Of a DNA stretch of 64,000 nucleotides, positions 28,667 through 37,358 are shown in pieces. The translations under genes and the position numbers were made by a program. How positions within the stretch are numbered: position 1 is the stretch's first letter; every line of letters starts with the position of its first letter. The stretch comes from Kineosporia sp. NBRC 101731 (GTDB lineage Bacteria; Actinomycetota; Actinomycetes; Actinomycetales; Kineosporiaceae), in NCBI RefSeq assembly GCF_030269305.1, contig NZ_BSTC01000005.1:310001-374000 (forward strand). The letters are read 5' to 3'. The notes below the pieces were generated by a model. The model had not been told where the DNA came from and ran no database searches. It saw nothing but the letters and a program-made list of their open reading frames with translations.

Positions 28667-30256
28667 ATGGACACCACGTTCCAGGTGTACGACACCACCC
28701 TGCGCGACGGCGCCCAGCAGGAGGGGCTCAGCCTCTCGGTGCAGGACAAGCTGGCGATCGCCGGGCATCTGGACGAACTGGGTGTCGGGTTCATCGAAGG
28801 CGGCTGGCCGGGGGCGATTCCGAAGGACACCGAGTTCTTCCGCCGGGCCGCGACCGAGCTGAACCTCAAGCAGGCGGTCCTGGCGGCCTTCGGCGCCACC
28901 CGCAAGGCGGGCGTGGCCGTGCACGAGGACCCGCAGGTGAAGGCGCTGCTCGACTCACTCGCCCCGGCCGTGACGCTGGTGGCCAAGAGCGACATCCGGC
29001 ACGTGGAGCGGGCTCTGCGCACCACCGCGCAGGAGAACCTGGCGATGGTCACCGAGACCGTGCACCATCTGCGCGAGCACGGGCGCCGGGTGTTCCTCGA
29101 CGCCGAGCACTTCTTCGACGGTTACGCCTTCGACCGGGGGTACGCGCTGGAGGTCGTACGGGCCGCGGCCGAGGCCGGCGCCGAGGCGATCGTGCTGTGC
29201 GACACCAACGGTGGCATGCTGCCGCACCAGATTGCCGACATCGTGCACGACGTGCGCACGGAATCGGGTGCGGCACTGGGTATCCACTGCCACAACGACA
29301 CCGGGTGCGCGGTGGCGAACTCACTGGCCGCCGTCGAGGCCGGGGTGATCCAGGTGCAGGGCACGCTGAACGGGTACGGCGAGCGCACCGGGAACGCCGA
29401 CCTCGTCACTGTTCTCGCCGACCTGGAGCTGAAACTAGGCCGCCGGGTGCTGCCCGAGGGCCGGATCCAGGACATCACGCGGATCGCGCACGCGGTCAAC
29501 GAGATCGCCAACGTGTCGCCCTACAACCGCCAGCCGTATGTGGGGGCCTCGGCGTTCGCGCACAAGGCGGGTCTGCACGCCAGCGCGATCAAGGTCGACC
29601 CCGACCTGTACCAGCACATCGACCCCTCGGCCGTGGGCAACGACATGCGCATGCTGGTCTCGGACATGGCCGGGCGCGCGTCGATCGAGCTGAAGGGCAA
29701 GGAGCTGGGTTTCGACCTGTCCAGCGACCGGGAGCTGCTGGGCGAGGTCACCGACCGGGTGAAGCACCTGGAGGCCCGGGGATACACGTTCGAGGCCGCC
29801 GATGCATCGTTCTCCCTGCTGCTCACCGAGGCGGTGCACGGCGCCCGCCCGGTGTTCTGCGAGGTCGAGAGCTGGCGCGTGATCACCGAATTCCGCGGTG
29901 CCACCGGTGAGGCCGTGTGTGAGGCGACGGTGAAACTGACCGCGGGCGGGAACCGGGTGGTCGCCACGGCGGAGGGCAACGGCCCCGTCAGCGCCCTCGA
30001 CCGGGTGCTGCGCCAGGCGCTGCTGCCGGTCTATCCGGAGCTGGACCGGATGAAGCTGACCGACTTCAAGGTCCGCATCCTCGACGGGGAATCGGCCACG
30101 GATGCCGTCACCCGGGTGCTCGTGGAGACGACCGGCGCCGGGTCGGTCTGGCAGACCGTGGGGGTCGGGCCGAACATGATCGAGGCCAGCTGGCAGGCCC
30201 TGCTGGAGAGTTTCGTGTACGGGCTGTCGTCGATGGGTGTGGCTTCCCGGGTGTAG
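28667..30256 (+). CDS. cimA: Citramalate synthase (CimA family)
   Basis: The 529-residue protein has a DRE-TIM catalytic barrel starting VYDTTLRDGAQQEGLSLS, with GIHCHNDTGCAVANSLAAVEAG and NGYGERTGNADL, and a C-terminal LeuA-type allosteric domain. The length fits citramalate synthases rather than 2-isopropylmalate synthases of the LeuA type (about 570-640 in actinobacteria). It condenses pyruvate with acetyl-CoA to give citramalate, bypassing threonine for isoleucine. The ATG at 28667 has AGAGG 9 nt upstream. Expression is probably attenuated by isoleucine/valine tRNA charging. Homocitrate-like substrates are possible but less likely. Confidence 0.9.
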   Translation: MDTTFQVYDTTLRDGAQQEGLSLSVQDKLAIAGHLDELGVGFIEGGWPGAIPKDTEFFRRAATELNLKQAVLAAFGATRKAGVAVHEDPQVKALLDSLAPAVTLVAKSDIRHVERALRTTAQENLAMVTETVHHLREHGRRVFLDAEHFFDGYAFDRGYALEVVRAAAEAGAEAIVLCDTNGGMLPHQIADIVHDVRTESGAALGIHCHNDTGCAVANSLAAVEAGVIQVQGTLNGYGERTGNADLVTVLADLELKLGRRVLPEGRIQDITRIAHAVNEIANVSPYNRQPYVGASAFAHKAGLHASAIKVDPDLYQHIDPSAVGNDMRMLVSDMAGRASIELKGKELGFDLSSDRELLGEVTDRVKHLEARGYTFEAADASFSLLLTEAVHGARPVFCEVESWRVITEFRGATGEAVCEATVKLTAGGNRVVATAEGNGPVSALDRVLRQALLPVYPELDRMKLTDFKVRILDGESATDAVTRVLVETTGAGSVWQTVGVGPNMIEASWQALLESFVYGLSSMGVASRV

Positions 30257-30309
30257 AGCACGAGGGAGGACGTGGTTGCCAGGTGGGCAACCACGTCGTC
30301 CCTCGTGCT
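30257..30309. terminator. Family B hairpin between convergent cimA and the secreted propeller gene
   Basis: A 24-nt arm beginning AGCACGAGGGAGGACG (30257-30280) pairs with 30286-30309, with one mismatch and a 5-nt loop. It touches the cimA stop and ends 9 nt before the stop of the minus-strand gene, so it can terminate both. Confidence 0.9.
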
Positions 30310-30318
30310 GTCAGTGGT

Positions 30319-31359
30319 CTACAGCGGCGCGATCCCGCTCAGGACCTTCTTGCCCAGCGGCACGAGGAGATAGCTCGCCGTCGCCGGGTCGGCCACTCCG
30401 AAGCGGGCGTTCACGGCCCACAGGGTGTGGTTGACGAAGGTCGCGGTGCTCGGCACGTCGAGCTGCGGCGAGGTCAGCGTCCGACGCCAGGTGGCGCGCC
30501 AGCCTTTGCGGCTGTGGTGCAGTTTCAGGGCCTCGACCGCGTTGCGGCTGTTGCCACGGACCACGAACAGGGTGTGGCCCTTACGCTCCAGGCCATCTCC
30601 GCCGGTGATCCCCGGACCGCGCTTGACGAGGATGTTCTTGGTCTCGCCGGTGTGCGGGTCGACCGTGTAGATGCCGCCGTGCGTGCTGTTGTCCAGCAGC
30701 AGCGTGCCGTCCCACAGGTTGTCGATGCCGTTCGCGCCGTTGCCCGTGGTGGTTGCCGGCCAGGCGCCCTTCAGCGTGATGAAGTTCGTCTGGCCGGTGG
30801 GAAGCCCGGTCGCGGCCCGCAGATCGATGCGGGTCAGCCGGTCCACCCGGGAGTCGGTGACCCACACCGCGTTCGGCTCGATCAGCACGTCGTTCAGGAA
30901 CGCCGATCCGGGCACCTCGATCCGGTGTTCCACCGCACCGGAGGTGGCGTCGACGGCCAGCACGATGCCCTGGGAGCCGTCCTGCCCCGCGGCCCAGAGC
31001 AGGTTCGAGCGCTGGTCCCACTGCAGACCACGCAGGGACCGGCCGGGCACCCCGGCCGTGAGCCGGTGCCCGGCCCCGGTCTTCAGGCTGCCGGTCCAGA
31101 TGCAGCCGTCGGCCACGGATCCGGCGAAGAAGGTGCGACGGGGACCGGATGTGATGCCCTCGGGCCGGAAACCGGTCGGTAGATCGATGGTCGTCAGCGC
31201 CTTCTTGCTCGAGGCCGCCTTTGCCGGCGCGGGGCTCGACGGGGCTGCGCCGGTGAACTCCCCGGCGAGCGCGGGGGAAGCGAGCAGGGCCGTGCCGATC
31301 ACCGCAGCGCCGGCGGCCGTGCGGATGCGCCCGAGATACGTGAGCCTTCTCGTATTCAT
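30319..31359 (-). CDS. Secreted SMP-30/NHL-like beta-propeller protein
   Basis: The 346-residue protein has a signal peptide (Arg-rich start, hydrophobic AAGAAVIGTALLASPALA, likely cleavage after ALA near residue 32). It is followed by an Ala/Pro/Ser linker and a propeller resembling SMP-30/gluconolactonase-like proteins: LPTGFRPEGITSGP, GRSLRGLQWDQRSNLLWAAG, FLNDVLIEPNAVWVTDS, GDGLERKGHTLFVVRG. Lactonase residues cannot be confirmed by eye. It probably acts outside the cell. It stands alone, convergent with cimA. Confidence 0.8.
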   Translation of the reverse strand: MNTRRLTYLGRIRTAAGAAVIGTALLASPALAGEFTGAAPSSPAPAKAASSKKALTTIDLPTGFRPEGITSGPRRTFFAGSVADGCIWTGSLKTGAGHRLTAGVPGRSLRGLQWDQRSNLLWAAGQDGSQGIVLAVDATSGAVEHRIEVPGSAFLNDVLIEPNAVWVTDSRVDRLTRIDLRAATGLPTGQTNFITLKGAWPATTTGNGANGIDNLWDGTLLLDNSTHGGIYTVDPHTGETKNILVKRGPGITGGDGLERKGHTLFVVRGNSRNAVEALKLHHSRKGWRATWRRTLTSPQLDVPSTATFVNHTLWAVNARFGVADPATASYLLVPLGKKVLSGIAPL

Positions 31360-31470
31360 ACGTTCAGGGTCGAGGACGCAGGGCCGTCACCGACCGCGGA
31401 ACACACGGCACGTTCGGCGTACTCGCTGGTCAACCGGTTGGTTAACCAGATGACTCCTGCCCCACCGGCC

Positions 31471-32358
31471 TCAGACGAAGCTGATCAGGGCTTCCAGGAC
31501 GACGATCAGCCTCGCACGGAGTGCCTGGGAACGTTCGGCGAATTCCCTTTGCCGGGCCACGTACTCGGCCTTCCCCTCGGGGGTCTCGATCTTCACCGCG
31601 GGTTCGCCGTAGGCGGTGAGGTCGTAGGGGGAGGCCCTCATGTCGAGCAGCCGGATGTCGAGCGCCAGCTGGAAGCAGTCCAGGGCCAGGTCTCCGGGCA
31701 CGGCCGGGCCGAGCTTCATGGCCCACTTGTGCCCGTCCATCGAGGCATGCAGGCAGCCGGGCTGATCCAGTTCGACCTGGGTCTCGCGGGTGGGCTGGAG
31801 CCGGTTCAGGCCCACGGCCTCGGGGGTGAAGAAGCGGAACGCGTCGAAGTGGGAGCAGCGGATCGGGTGCGCCTCGACCACCTCATCGGTGCCGGCCTGC
31901 CCCAGCCGCAGGGGGAGGGGATGCCGGTGCTCGCCCTGCCGATAGACCATCGCCCACTCGTGCAGGCCGAAACAGCCGGTGAAGGTGGGCCTGCCGCTGA
32001 TGTTCGTGAGCAGGCGGTGGATGAACTGCACCGAGTCGCCGCGCTCGTCCATGAACCGGGCCGCGTCGAACCCGACCGTGCCCGCCTCGTCCTTCGTGTA
32101 CCAGCGCCACTTCTCGTGCGGGGTCTCCCCCTGGAGACGAAGGCCGACGCCCGGGTGCCAGCGGCGCAGCGTCGAGGGACGTGTGGAGTAGTACTCGTAG
32201 AGGAAGTCCTCGATCGCGTGCTTGGTGTGCGTGGCCCTGCGCGCGCGCCGGCCCTGGGTGAGGCCGTCGGCGCGCTCCTCGTGCTGCCGTGCCAGAGGTT
32301 GCCACTCGCCCTCGGCCAGAACCCGGCTGCTGATCGTCGTCCCACCCGCCCTCGTCAC
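31471..32358 (-). CDS. Conserved actinobacterial protein of unknown function
   Basis: The 295-residue soluble protein has conserved-looking blocks AIEDFLYEYYSTRPSTLRRWHPG, GCFGLHEWAMVYRQGEHRHPLPLRLG, HFDAFRFFTPEAVGLN and QPGCLHASMDGHKWAMKLGP. I recall similar actinobacterial proteins carrying the label '3-methyladenine DNA glycosylase', but I see no helix-hairpin-helix or AAG-type glycosylase motif, so I do not adopt it. The several His, Cys and Asp/Glu could bind metal. The start is GTG 32358. It is divergent from the FAH hydrolase gene with 44 nt between starts. Confidence 0.75.
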   Translation of the reverse strand: MTRAGGTTISSRVLAEGEWQPLARQHEERADGLTQGRRARRATHTKHAIEDFLYEYYSTRPSTLRRWHPGVGLRLQGETPHEKWRWYTKDEAGTVGFDAARFMDERGDSVQFIHRLLTNISGRPTFTGCFGLHEWAMVYRQGEHRHPLPLRLGQAGTDEVVEAHPIRCSHFDAFRFFTPEAVGLNRLQPTRETQVELDQPGCLHASMDGHKWAMKLGPAVPGDLALDCFQLALDIRLLDMRASPYDLTAYGEPAVKIETPEGKAEYVARQREFAERSQALRARLIVVLEALISFV

Positions 32359-32402
32359 ACCGTCCAGTATCTCCCCTTCGGTAATGACATAAGGTCAAGG
32401 GC

Positions 32403-33197
32403 GTGCTCATCGCGAGATTCACCACCGGCGAAGACCCCAGGTACGCGATCGTGGAGGGCGGGCAGGGCAGCGGCTTCCTGCACGTCATCAGTGGCGATCC
32501 GCTTTACCAGACGGTCCAGATGACCGGGGAGAAGGTCAGGTTCGACGACGCGGTGCGGTTGCTCGCACCGGTCATCCCGCGCAGCAAGGTGGTTGCGGTC
32601 GGCAAGAACTACGCCGACCACGTGGCCGAGATGGCCACCACGCCGGGGGAGGCCCCGCCGGAGGAGCCGCTGCTGTTCTTCAAGCCGAACACCTCGGTGA
32701 TCGGCCCGGGCGACCCGATCGTGCTGCCGCGTCAGTCGACGAACGTGCACTACGAGGGCGAGCTGGCCATCGTCATCGGCAAGCTCTGCAAAGATGTGCC
32801 GGTCGAACGGGTCAACGAGGTCGTGCTCGGCTACACGATCGCGAACGACGTCACCGCCCGCGACCTGCAGAAGTCCGACAAGCAGTGGGCGCGGGCCAAG
32901 GGCTTCGACACGTTCTGCCCGATCGGCCCCTACCTGGTGCTCGACACCGACCCCACCGACCTGCGGCTCACCACCCGCGTGAACGGCGAGGTCAAGCAGG
33001 ACGGCAGCACCTCGCAGCTGATTCACAAGATCCCCGAGATCGTCGCCTACGTCTCGGCCGCGTTCACGCTGCTGCCCGGTGACATCATCCTCACCGGCAC
33101 CCCGGCCGGGGTCGGCCCGATCGTGGCCGGCGACCGCGTCGAGGTCGAGATCGAGGGCATGGGTGTGCTGAGCAACCCCGTGGTCTCGCGCGACTGA
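32403..33197 (+). CDS. Fumarylacetoacetate hydrolase-family protein
   Basis: The 264-residue protein has the FAH fold: KVVAVGKNYADHVAEM, FFKPNTSVIGPGDPIVLP, YEGELAIVIGK (metal Glu residues), NDVTARDLQKSDKQWARAKGFDTFCPIGP, and GDIILTGTPAGVGPI. Members hydrolyse C-C bonds or isomerise or decarboxylate oxo-acids; the substrate is not predictable. From memory, the homologue sits next to gltX in Mycobacterium (Rv2993c/Rv2992c), but gltX is not here. GTG start, followed by a perfect 27-bp hairpin. Confidence 0.9.
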   Translation: MLIARFTTGEDPRYAIVEGGQGSGFLHVISGDPLYQTVQMTGEKVRFDDAVRLLAPVIPRSKVVAVGKNYADHVAEMATTPGEAPPEEPLLFFKPNTSVIGPGDPIVLPRQSTNVHYEGELAIVIGKLCKDVPVERVNEVVLGYTIANDVTARDLQKSDKQWARAKGFDTFCPIGPYLVLDTDPTDLRLTTRVNGEVKQDGSTSQLIHKIPEIVAYVSAAFTLLPGDIILTGTPAGVGPIVAGDRVEVEIEGMGVLSNPVVSRD

Positions 33198-33209
33198 GGC
33201 TCTTTCGTC

Positions 33210-33275
33210 CGGGCCAAAGTGAGGACGCGTGTGGGCTCCCCTCCTGGGGCCCACACGCGTCCTCACTTTGGCCCG
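33210..33275. terminator. Family B hairpin, perfect 27-bp stem, between convergent genes
   Basis: The arms 33210-33236 (CGGGCCAAAGTGAGGACGCG, continuing to GGGC) and 33249-33275 are exact complements around a 12-nt loop. It starts 13 nt after the FAH stop and ends 9 nt before the stop of the minus-strand GGDEF-EAL gene; a bidirectional terminator is likely. Confidence 0.92.
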
Positions 33276-33283
33276 TGATCGGC

Positions 33284-35890
33284 TCAGCGCGCCTCGGCCA
33301 GGTGCCCCTCACGCGCCGCGAGCCAGTCCATGAAGCCGGCCAGGGGCATCGGGGCGGCCAGGTAGAAGCCCTGCATGTTGGTGCAGCCCATGCGCTGCAG
33401 CTCGGCCCGGGTGGCCGCGTCCTCCACACCCTCGGCCACCACCGCCAGGTCGAGATTGGTGCCCAGATCGACGATGGAGCGCACGATCGCGGCGTCGTTC
33501 GGCTCGGCCAGCATGTTCATCACGAAGCTCTTGTCGATCTTCACCTCCTGCACCGGGAGCTGGCGCAGGTAGGACAGGGACGAGTAGCCGGTGCCGAAAT
33601 CGTCGATGGACAGACCCACTCCGAGCGCATGCAGCTGATCGAGCACGATCCGGGTACGGGCCGGGTCACGGATCACCGAGCTCTCGGTGATCTCCAGCGT
33701 CAGCGCCTTCGCCGGAACCCCGTGGCGGTTCAGCAGCTGCTGCACGTTCTCGATCAGCTTCTCGTTGAGATTGCTGCGGGCGGAGAGGTTCACGCTCACC
33801 GTGAGCCGATGACCCGCTCGCCGCCAGCGCCCGCACGCGGCCACCGCCTGCTCGAGCACGGCGTCGGTGAGTTGCGGGATCAGGCCGTTGCGTTCGGCCA
33901 GGGGGATGAAGGTGTCGGGGAAGAGCAGCCCGTGCCGGGGGTGACGCCAGCGCACCAGAGCCTCCGCCCCGAGCACCATCCCGGTGCGCAGACTGGCCTG
34001 TGGCTGCACGTAGACCTCGAGCTGCCCGGCCGAGATGCCCTGCCGGAGCTCGGCGGTCAGGGCCAGTCGCTCGGGGGTCTCGTTGGCGTCGAGCCCTTTG
34101 TCGTACACATGCAGACCCGAACCGGAGTTCTTCGCGTAGTACATCGCCGCGTCGGCCCGTTTCAGCAGCGTGTGCCCGTCAGCCCCGTGCAGCGGCGCGA
34201 CGGCGATACCGATCGAGACGCCGACCTCGACGTCCACCCCCTGGATGCTGACCGGCTTCTCCAGCCCGCAGCGCAACTGGGCGGCGATCTCGAGGGCCGC
34301 GGCCACCGAGTCGACCGCCGGCAGGAGCACGGTGAACTCGTCACCGCCGGTGCGGGCCAGCACGCCCCGTCCGGCCAGCCGGTCGTGCAGCCGCCGGCCC
34401 ACCTGCTGCAGCAGCAGATCACCGAGGGCCAGTCCGAAGGTGTCGTTGACCTGCTTGAAATTGACCAGGTCGAGATTCAGCACAGCCAGGCCGGGGGAGC
34501 GGTCGTCGCGCATCTCCTGGATGGCCTGCAGCATCTCTTCCTGCAGCAGATTGCGGTTCGGCAGGTCGGTGAGCTTGTCGTGCAGGGCATCGTGCTTCAG
34601 CCGGTCGACCAGTTGCCCGTTCTGCAGGGCCATGCTGGCGTGGTTGGCCACGGTCATCAGTAACTGCACGTCGTCGGAGTCGAACGAGCGCACGTCGCTG
34701 ATCCGGTCTCCGACCAGGATGGTGCCGACGATGCCCGCCTCACCCCGCAGCGGCACCAGCACGGCGTCGCGCAGGTCGCGGTCGGCCAGCAGGGCGCGGT
34801 GGCTGCGGTCGCCGCGGGGGATGAGCAGCGGACCTCCGCTGCCGAAGACCCCGGCCCAGCTCGGGTCGTTCGCGGCCTCGTCGCTCAGCCGCACGCGGCG
34901 CAGCTTGCCGTTGGAACCCCGGCTGTCGATGCGCAGCGGCTGGTGCCCGGCCTCGGAGGAGACGAAGACGATCTCGGCGTAGTCGGCCCGCAGCACCTCG
35001 CGGGCATGCTGCAGCACCCCGGTCAGGATCTCGTTCACCTCAGGAGTGCTGCTCACCGCGTGGCTGAACCGGTACAGCCGCTCCAGGCTCAGGTGGCGCT
35101 CGGAGAGGCTGCAGTAGCTGCGATAGGCGATGAGCAGCAGCACCATCGAGACCGCCAGGGGCACCGCGGCCCGGCTGTCGGCGTCGAGCGCGTGCACCGC
35201 GACCAGCGCGATGCAGGTGACCCAGGCCGAGGTGGTGGCACCCCGGCCGGCCTCGAGAAGGAAGTCACGGCGTTTGGTCTCACCGTCGACCACGGCGATC
35301 ACCACGGTGACCGCGACGGCCGAGAGCAGCCCGCCGCAGATCGTCGCGACCAGCGCGGCGGCCCAGGCCCGGGGGTCGATGTGGACGTCCGAGCCGCGGA
35401 TCAGGTTGAACAGCATCAGGGCCAGTACCGACTCGGCGAACAGCATCGAGCCGTTGAAGAACACCTTCACCGGGCCCTGCCGGCGCCACAGCACCAGTGC
35501 CACGAGCACCCCGACGAGCCGCCCGGCGACGAAACCACCCGGAGTGGCGAAGAACAGGCCCAGCACGGTGGCGATCTCGTTCATCGAGATGGCGCGGACC
35601 TGCCGATGGCCGTTGACCTGCACCATCTGCACCACGATCTCGCAGGCGGCGGCCAGCGCGGCCACCGTCCACCAGTCCAGGCGCAGCAGACGCCCCCGGG
35701 CGCCCATCTCCTGGGTGACGGGACACAGCCACAGCAGCGCGCCGAAGGCCACCAGCAGCAGACTGACCGCGATGATCCGCAGCGACGTGGCCCGGGGGGC
35801 CTTCGGCCGGGTACGCGTGTCGGTGTGCCCGGGGCTCGGAAGGAGAGCCAGCGGGGACAGTTCGAAGAGCCGGATACCCGAGACGGCCAC
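33284..35890 (-). CDS. Membrane GAF-GGDEF-EAL cyclic-di-GMP protein
   Basis: The 868-residue protein has a membrane region (about 35-275), a GAF-like domain (LYRFSHAVSSTPEVNEILTGVLQ to VANHASMALQNGQL, about 290-445), GGDEF (RTGGDEFTVLLPA, 515-519; LDLVNFKQVNDTFG) and EAL (GAEALVRWRHP; SIDDFGTGYSSLSYLRQLP; VKIDKSFVM; VVAEGVED). All key motifs are intact. It is the fourth such protein in 33 kb and the only one with GAF. It occupies the place where many relatives have gltX. ATG 35890 start; the upstream 1 kb holds no gene. Confidence 0.93.
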   Translation of the reverse strand: MAVSGIRLFELSPLALLPSPGHTDTRTRPKAPRATSLRIIAVSLLLVAFGALLWLCPVTQEMGARGRLLRLDWWTVAALAAACEIVVQMVQVNGHRQVRAISMNEIATVLGLFFATPGGFVAGRLVGVLVALVLWRRQGPVKVFFNGSMLFAESVLALMLFNLIRGSDVHIDPRAWAAALVATICGGLLSAVAVTVVIAVVDGETKRRDFLLEAGRGATTSAWVTCIALVAVHALDADSRAAVPLAVSMVLLLIAYRSYCSLSERHLSLERLYRFSHAVSSTPEVNEILTGVLQHAREVLRADYAEIVFVSSEAGHQPLRIDSRGSNGKLRRVRLSDEAANDPSWAGVFGSGGPLLIPRGDRSHRALLADRDLRDAVLVPLRGEAGIVGTILVGDRISDVRSFDSDDVQLLMTVANHASMALQNGQLVDRLKHDALHDKLTDLPNRNLLQEEMLQAIQEMRDDRSPGLAVLNLDLVNFKQVNDTFGLALGDLLLQQVGRRLHDRLAGRGVLARTGGDEFTVLLPAVDSVAAALEIAAQLRCGLEKPVSIQGVDVEVGVSIGIAVAPLHGADGHTLLKRADAAMYYAKNSGSGLHVYDKGLDANETPERLALTAELRQGISAGQLEVYVQPQASLRTGMVLGAEALVRWRHPRHGLLFPDTFIPLAERNGLIPQLTDAVLEQAVAACGRWRRAGHRLTVSVNLSARSNLNEKLIENVQQLLNRHGVPAKALTLEITESSVIRDPARTRIVLDQLHALGVGLSIDDFGTGYSSLSYLRQLPVQEVKIDKSFVMNMLAEPNDAAIVRSIVDLGTNLDLAVVAEGVEDAATRAELQRMGCTNMQGFYLAAPMPLAGFMDWLAAREGHLAEAR

Positions 35891-36961
35891 TCGTCACCCC
35901 CTGCAACCGGGGTCGTGCGGGCACACGCGACCACGAGCCCGCAGGACGGATACCCCAGCGGCCCCGCGTGAGGTCATGGGCGCGCGCATCATCAGCGTCA
36001 TCAGGCCGTCTCCGGCATTCCGCAACACCTGAAAAGCAGTGCTTGAACTGTGAACATCCCCGTCCCCCGGTGATCACGCTCCCCTGAACTGGAGCGTAGC
36101 TGAATCGCCGATACGCCAAGAGCGGAAGTCCGGACGAAACCTGTAGCCGACACCTTACCCATAGTCATTTCGCCGCCTGGAGATGTCGGACACATTCCGT
36201 CGTCCCGGAGGGGCGCAGGGGGCGCGGTTCGTGCGGCGCAGAGTTCCGGGGGATGACCCAAAGTAGTGGAAAGTTGTGTGGCTGAGGGTGACCTACGTCC
36301 CGTTCGCGTAGGTGTCCCGCGTGCCCGGCCTGATGCGGTCCGGGATCACCCGGCCGCTCGCCGACCCGGAAGTGTGACGTGCGTCTGATGTGCGACGGAT
36401 TGATCGCTCACGCGGCCACCTGCCCGGGCTTGCGGTGTGGCGCTGGTCGCATCGGGGTGGATGGATGGGGAGTGGTTGGCGGGATGGTGGCCGGGCACTT
36501 TCGGATGTGGTGCCGGTCGCATCGGGGGGCGTGGCCGCGAGGGAAGGGACGGGGCTGCGAACGGGCTTGGAGCCGGAGCCGGAGCCAGAGGCGGAGGTGT
36601 GCGGTGGGGGTGCCGAGGGTGACTCCTCCGGGTCCGTTCGCGGGTCTCTTCGCGGGTCTGCTCGCGTGGCCGACGGGGGGAGGGCGCACGTGCCGGGCAG
36701 GTCGAGTGCTCCGAAAGGGGGTGGGTTTCTCCCCGGCGGGTGCACCGGCCGGCCGGTTCCTGATCTTTGAAGGCAGAGATTCGGTTTCTGGGCAGGCGTT
36801 TTCGGAGGTTGCACGGGCGGGGCGGGAGATTCGAGGGCGTCGTTCGGGATCCCTGATTTGGGCCAGCGCCCCCGGACCGGTAATGTTCTCGGTGGGCGCT
36901 CACCCAACGGAAAGATCTGAACCGCAAGACGAGGATCTGACCACCGGGTGTTTACCTACCA
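35891..36961. other. About 1.07 kb with no supported gene
   Basis: Reading frames here lack ribosome sites, domains and consistent codon bias. The first 300 bp probably hold the promoter of the minus-strand GGDEF-EAL gene. From about 36390 to 36850 the plus strand is strongly G-rich, with imperfect repeats of GGTCGCATCGGGG (near 36447 and 36517). The tRNA promoter should lie just before 36962. Confidence 0.6.
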
Positions 36962-37033
36962 TGGGGTATGGTGTAATTGGCAGCACGACTGTTTCTGGTA
37001 CAGTTAGTCTAGGTTCGAGTCCTGGTACCCCAG
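36962..37033 (+). tRNA. tRNA-Gln (anticodon CTG)
   Basis: The acceptor TGGGGTA pairs with TACCCCA, with discriminator G. The anticodon stem ACTGT/ACAGT encloses loop TTCTGGT, giving CTG. The T arm is GGTTCGAGTCC. It is 72 nt with no encoded CCA. A tRNA-Glu gene follows 112 nt later. Confidence 0.95.
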
Positions 37034-37145
37034 CGCGGTTAGATCGCCGAAAAGCGGGCTTCGTGCTCGCTTTTAGAGCGGGTCGGACCGATTCGGTGAA
37101 CAGCCAAGCAGTTGGCTAGAATCGAACAGCTGACCTGGTCAGCAA

Positions 37146-37218
37146 GGCCCCGTTGTGTAGTGGCCTAGCACGTCGCCCTCTCAAGGCGGTAGCGCGGGTT
37201 CGAATCCCGTCGGGGCTA
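37146..37218 (+). tRNA. tRNA-Glu (anticodon CTC)
   Basis: The acceptor GGCCCCG pairs with CGGGGCT (one G-U), with discriminator A. The anticodon loop CTCTCAA gives CTC, and the T arm is GGGTTCGAATCCC. It is 73 nt with no encoded CCA. A strong terminator follows. Confidence 0.95.
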
Positions 37219-37224
37219 CATGAG

Positions 37225-37261
37225 AGACGGCCCTCGACCTCTTCTGGTCGAGGGCCGTCTT
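37225..37261 (+). terminator. Terminator after tRNA-Glu
   Basis: AGACGGCCCTCGACC pairs exactly with GGTCGAGGGCCGTCT around a 6-nt loop, seven bases after the tRNA end, followed by TC. Confidence 0.92.
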
Positions 37262-37358
37262 CATGTCCGGTAATCTCTCGCCGACCTGCGAGAACCCAAG
37301 GATGCTCGGGGGTGGAGCGCCGCCGCGGCGGCGCCACCGATCGATGGAGGTAAAGCTC

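Noticed and set aside
36001-36261. Minus-strand 86-codon frame in the gap before the tRNAs
   Set aside because: No ribosome site, no domain and an unusual codon mix. It is more likely promoter-proximal noncoding DNA.
36379-37119. Plus-strand frame of 246 codons overlapping tRNA-Gln
   Set aside because: It runs through a tRNA gene, lacks a ribosome site and has composition-driven content (Gly/Arg/Trp).
37344-37358. Upstream ATG as start of the small acidic protein
   Set aside because: This ATG overlaps the GGAGG ribosome site that serves ATG 37359 at good spacing.
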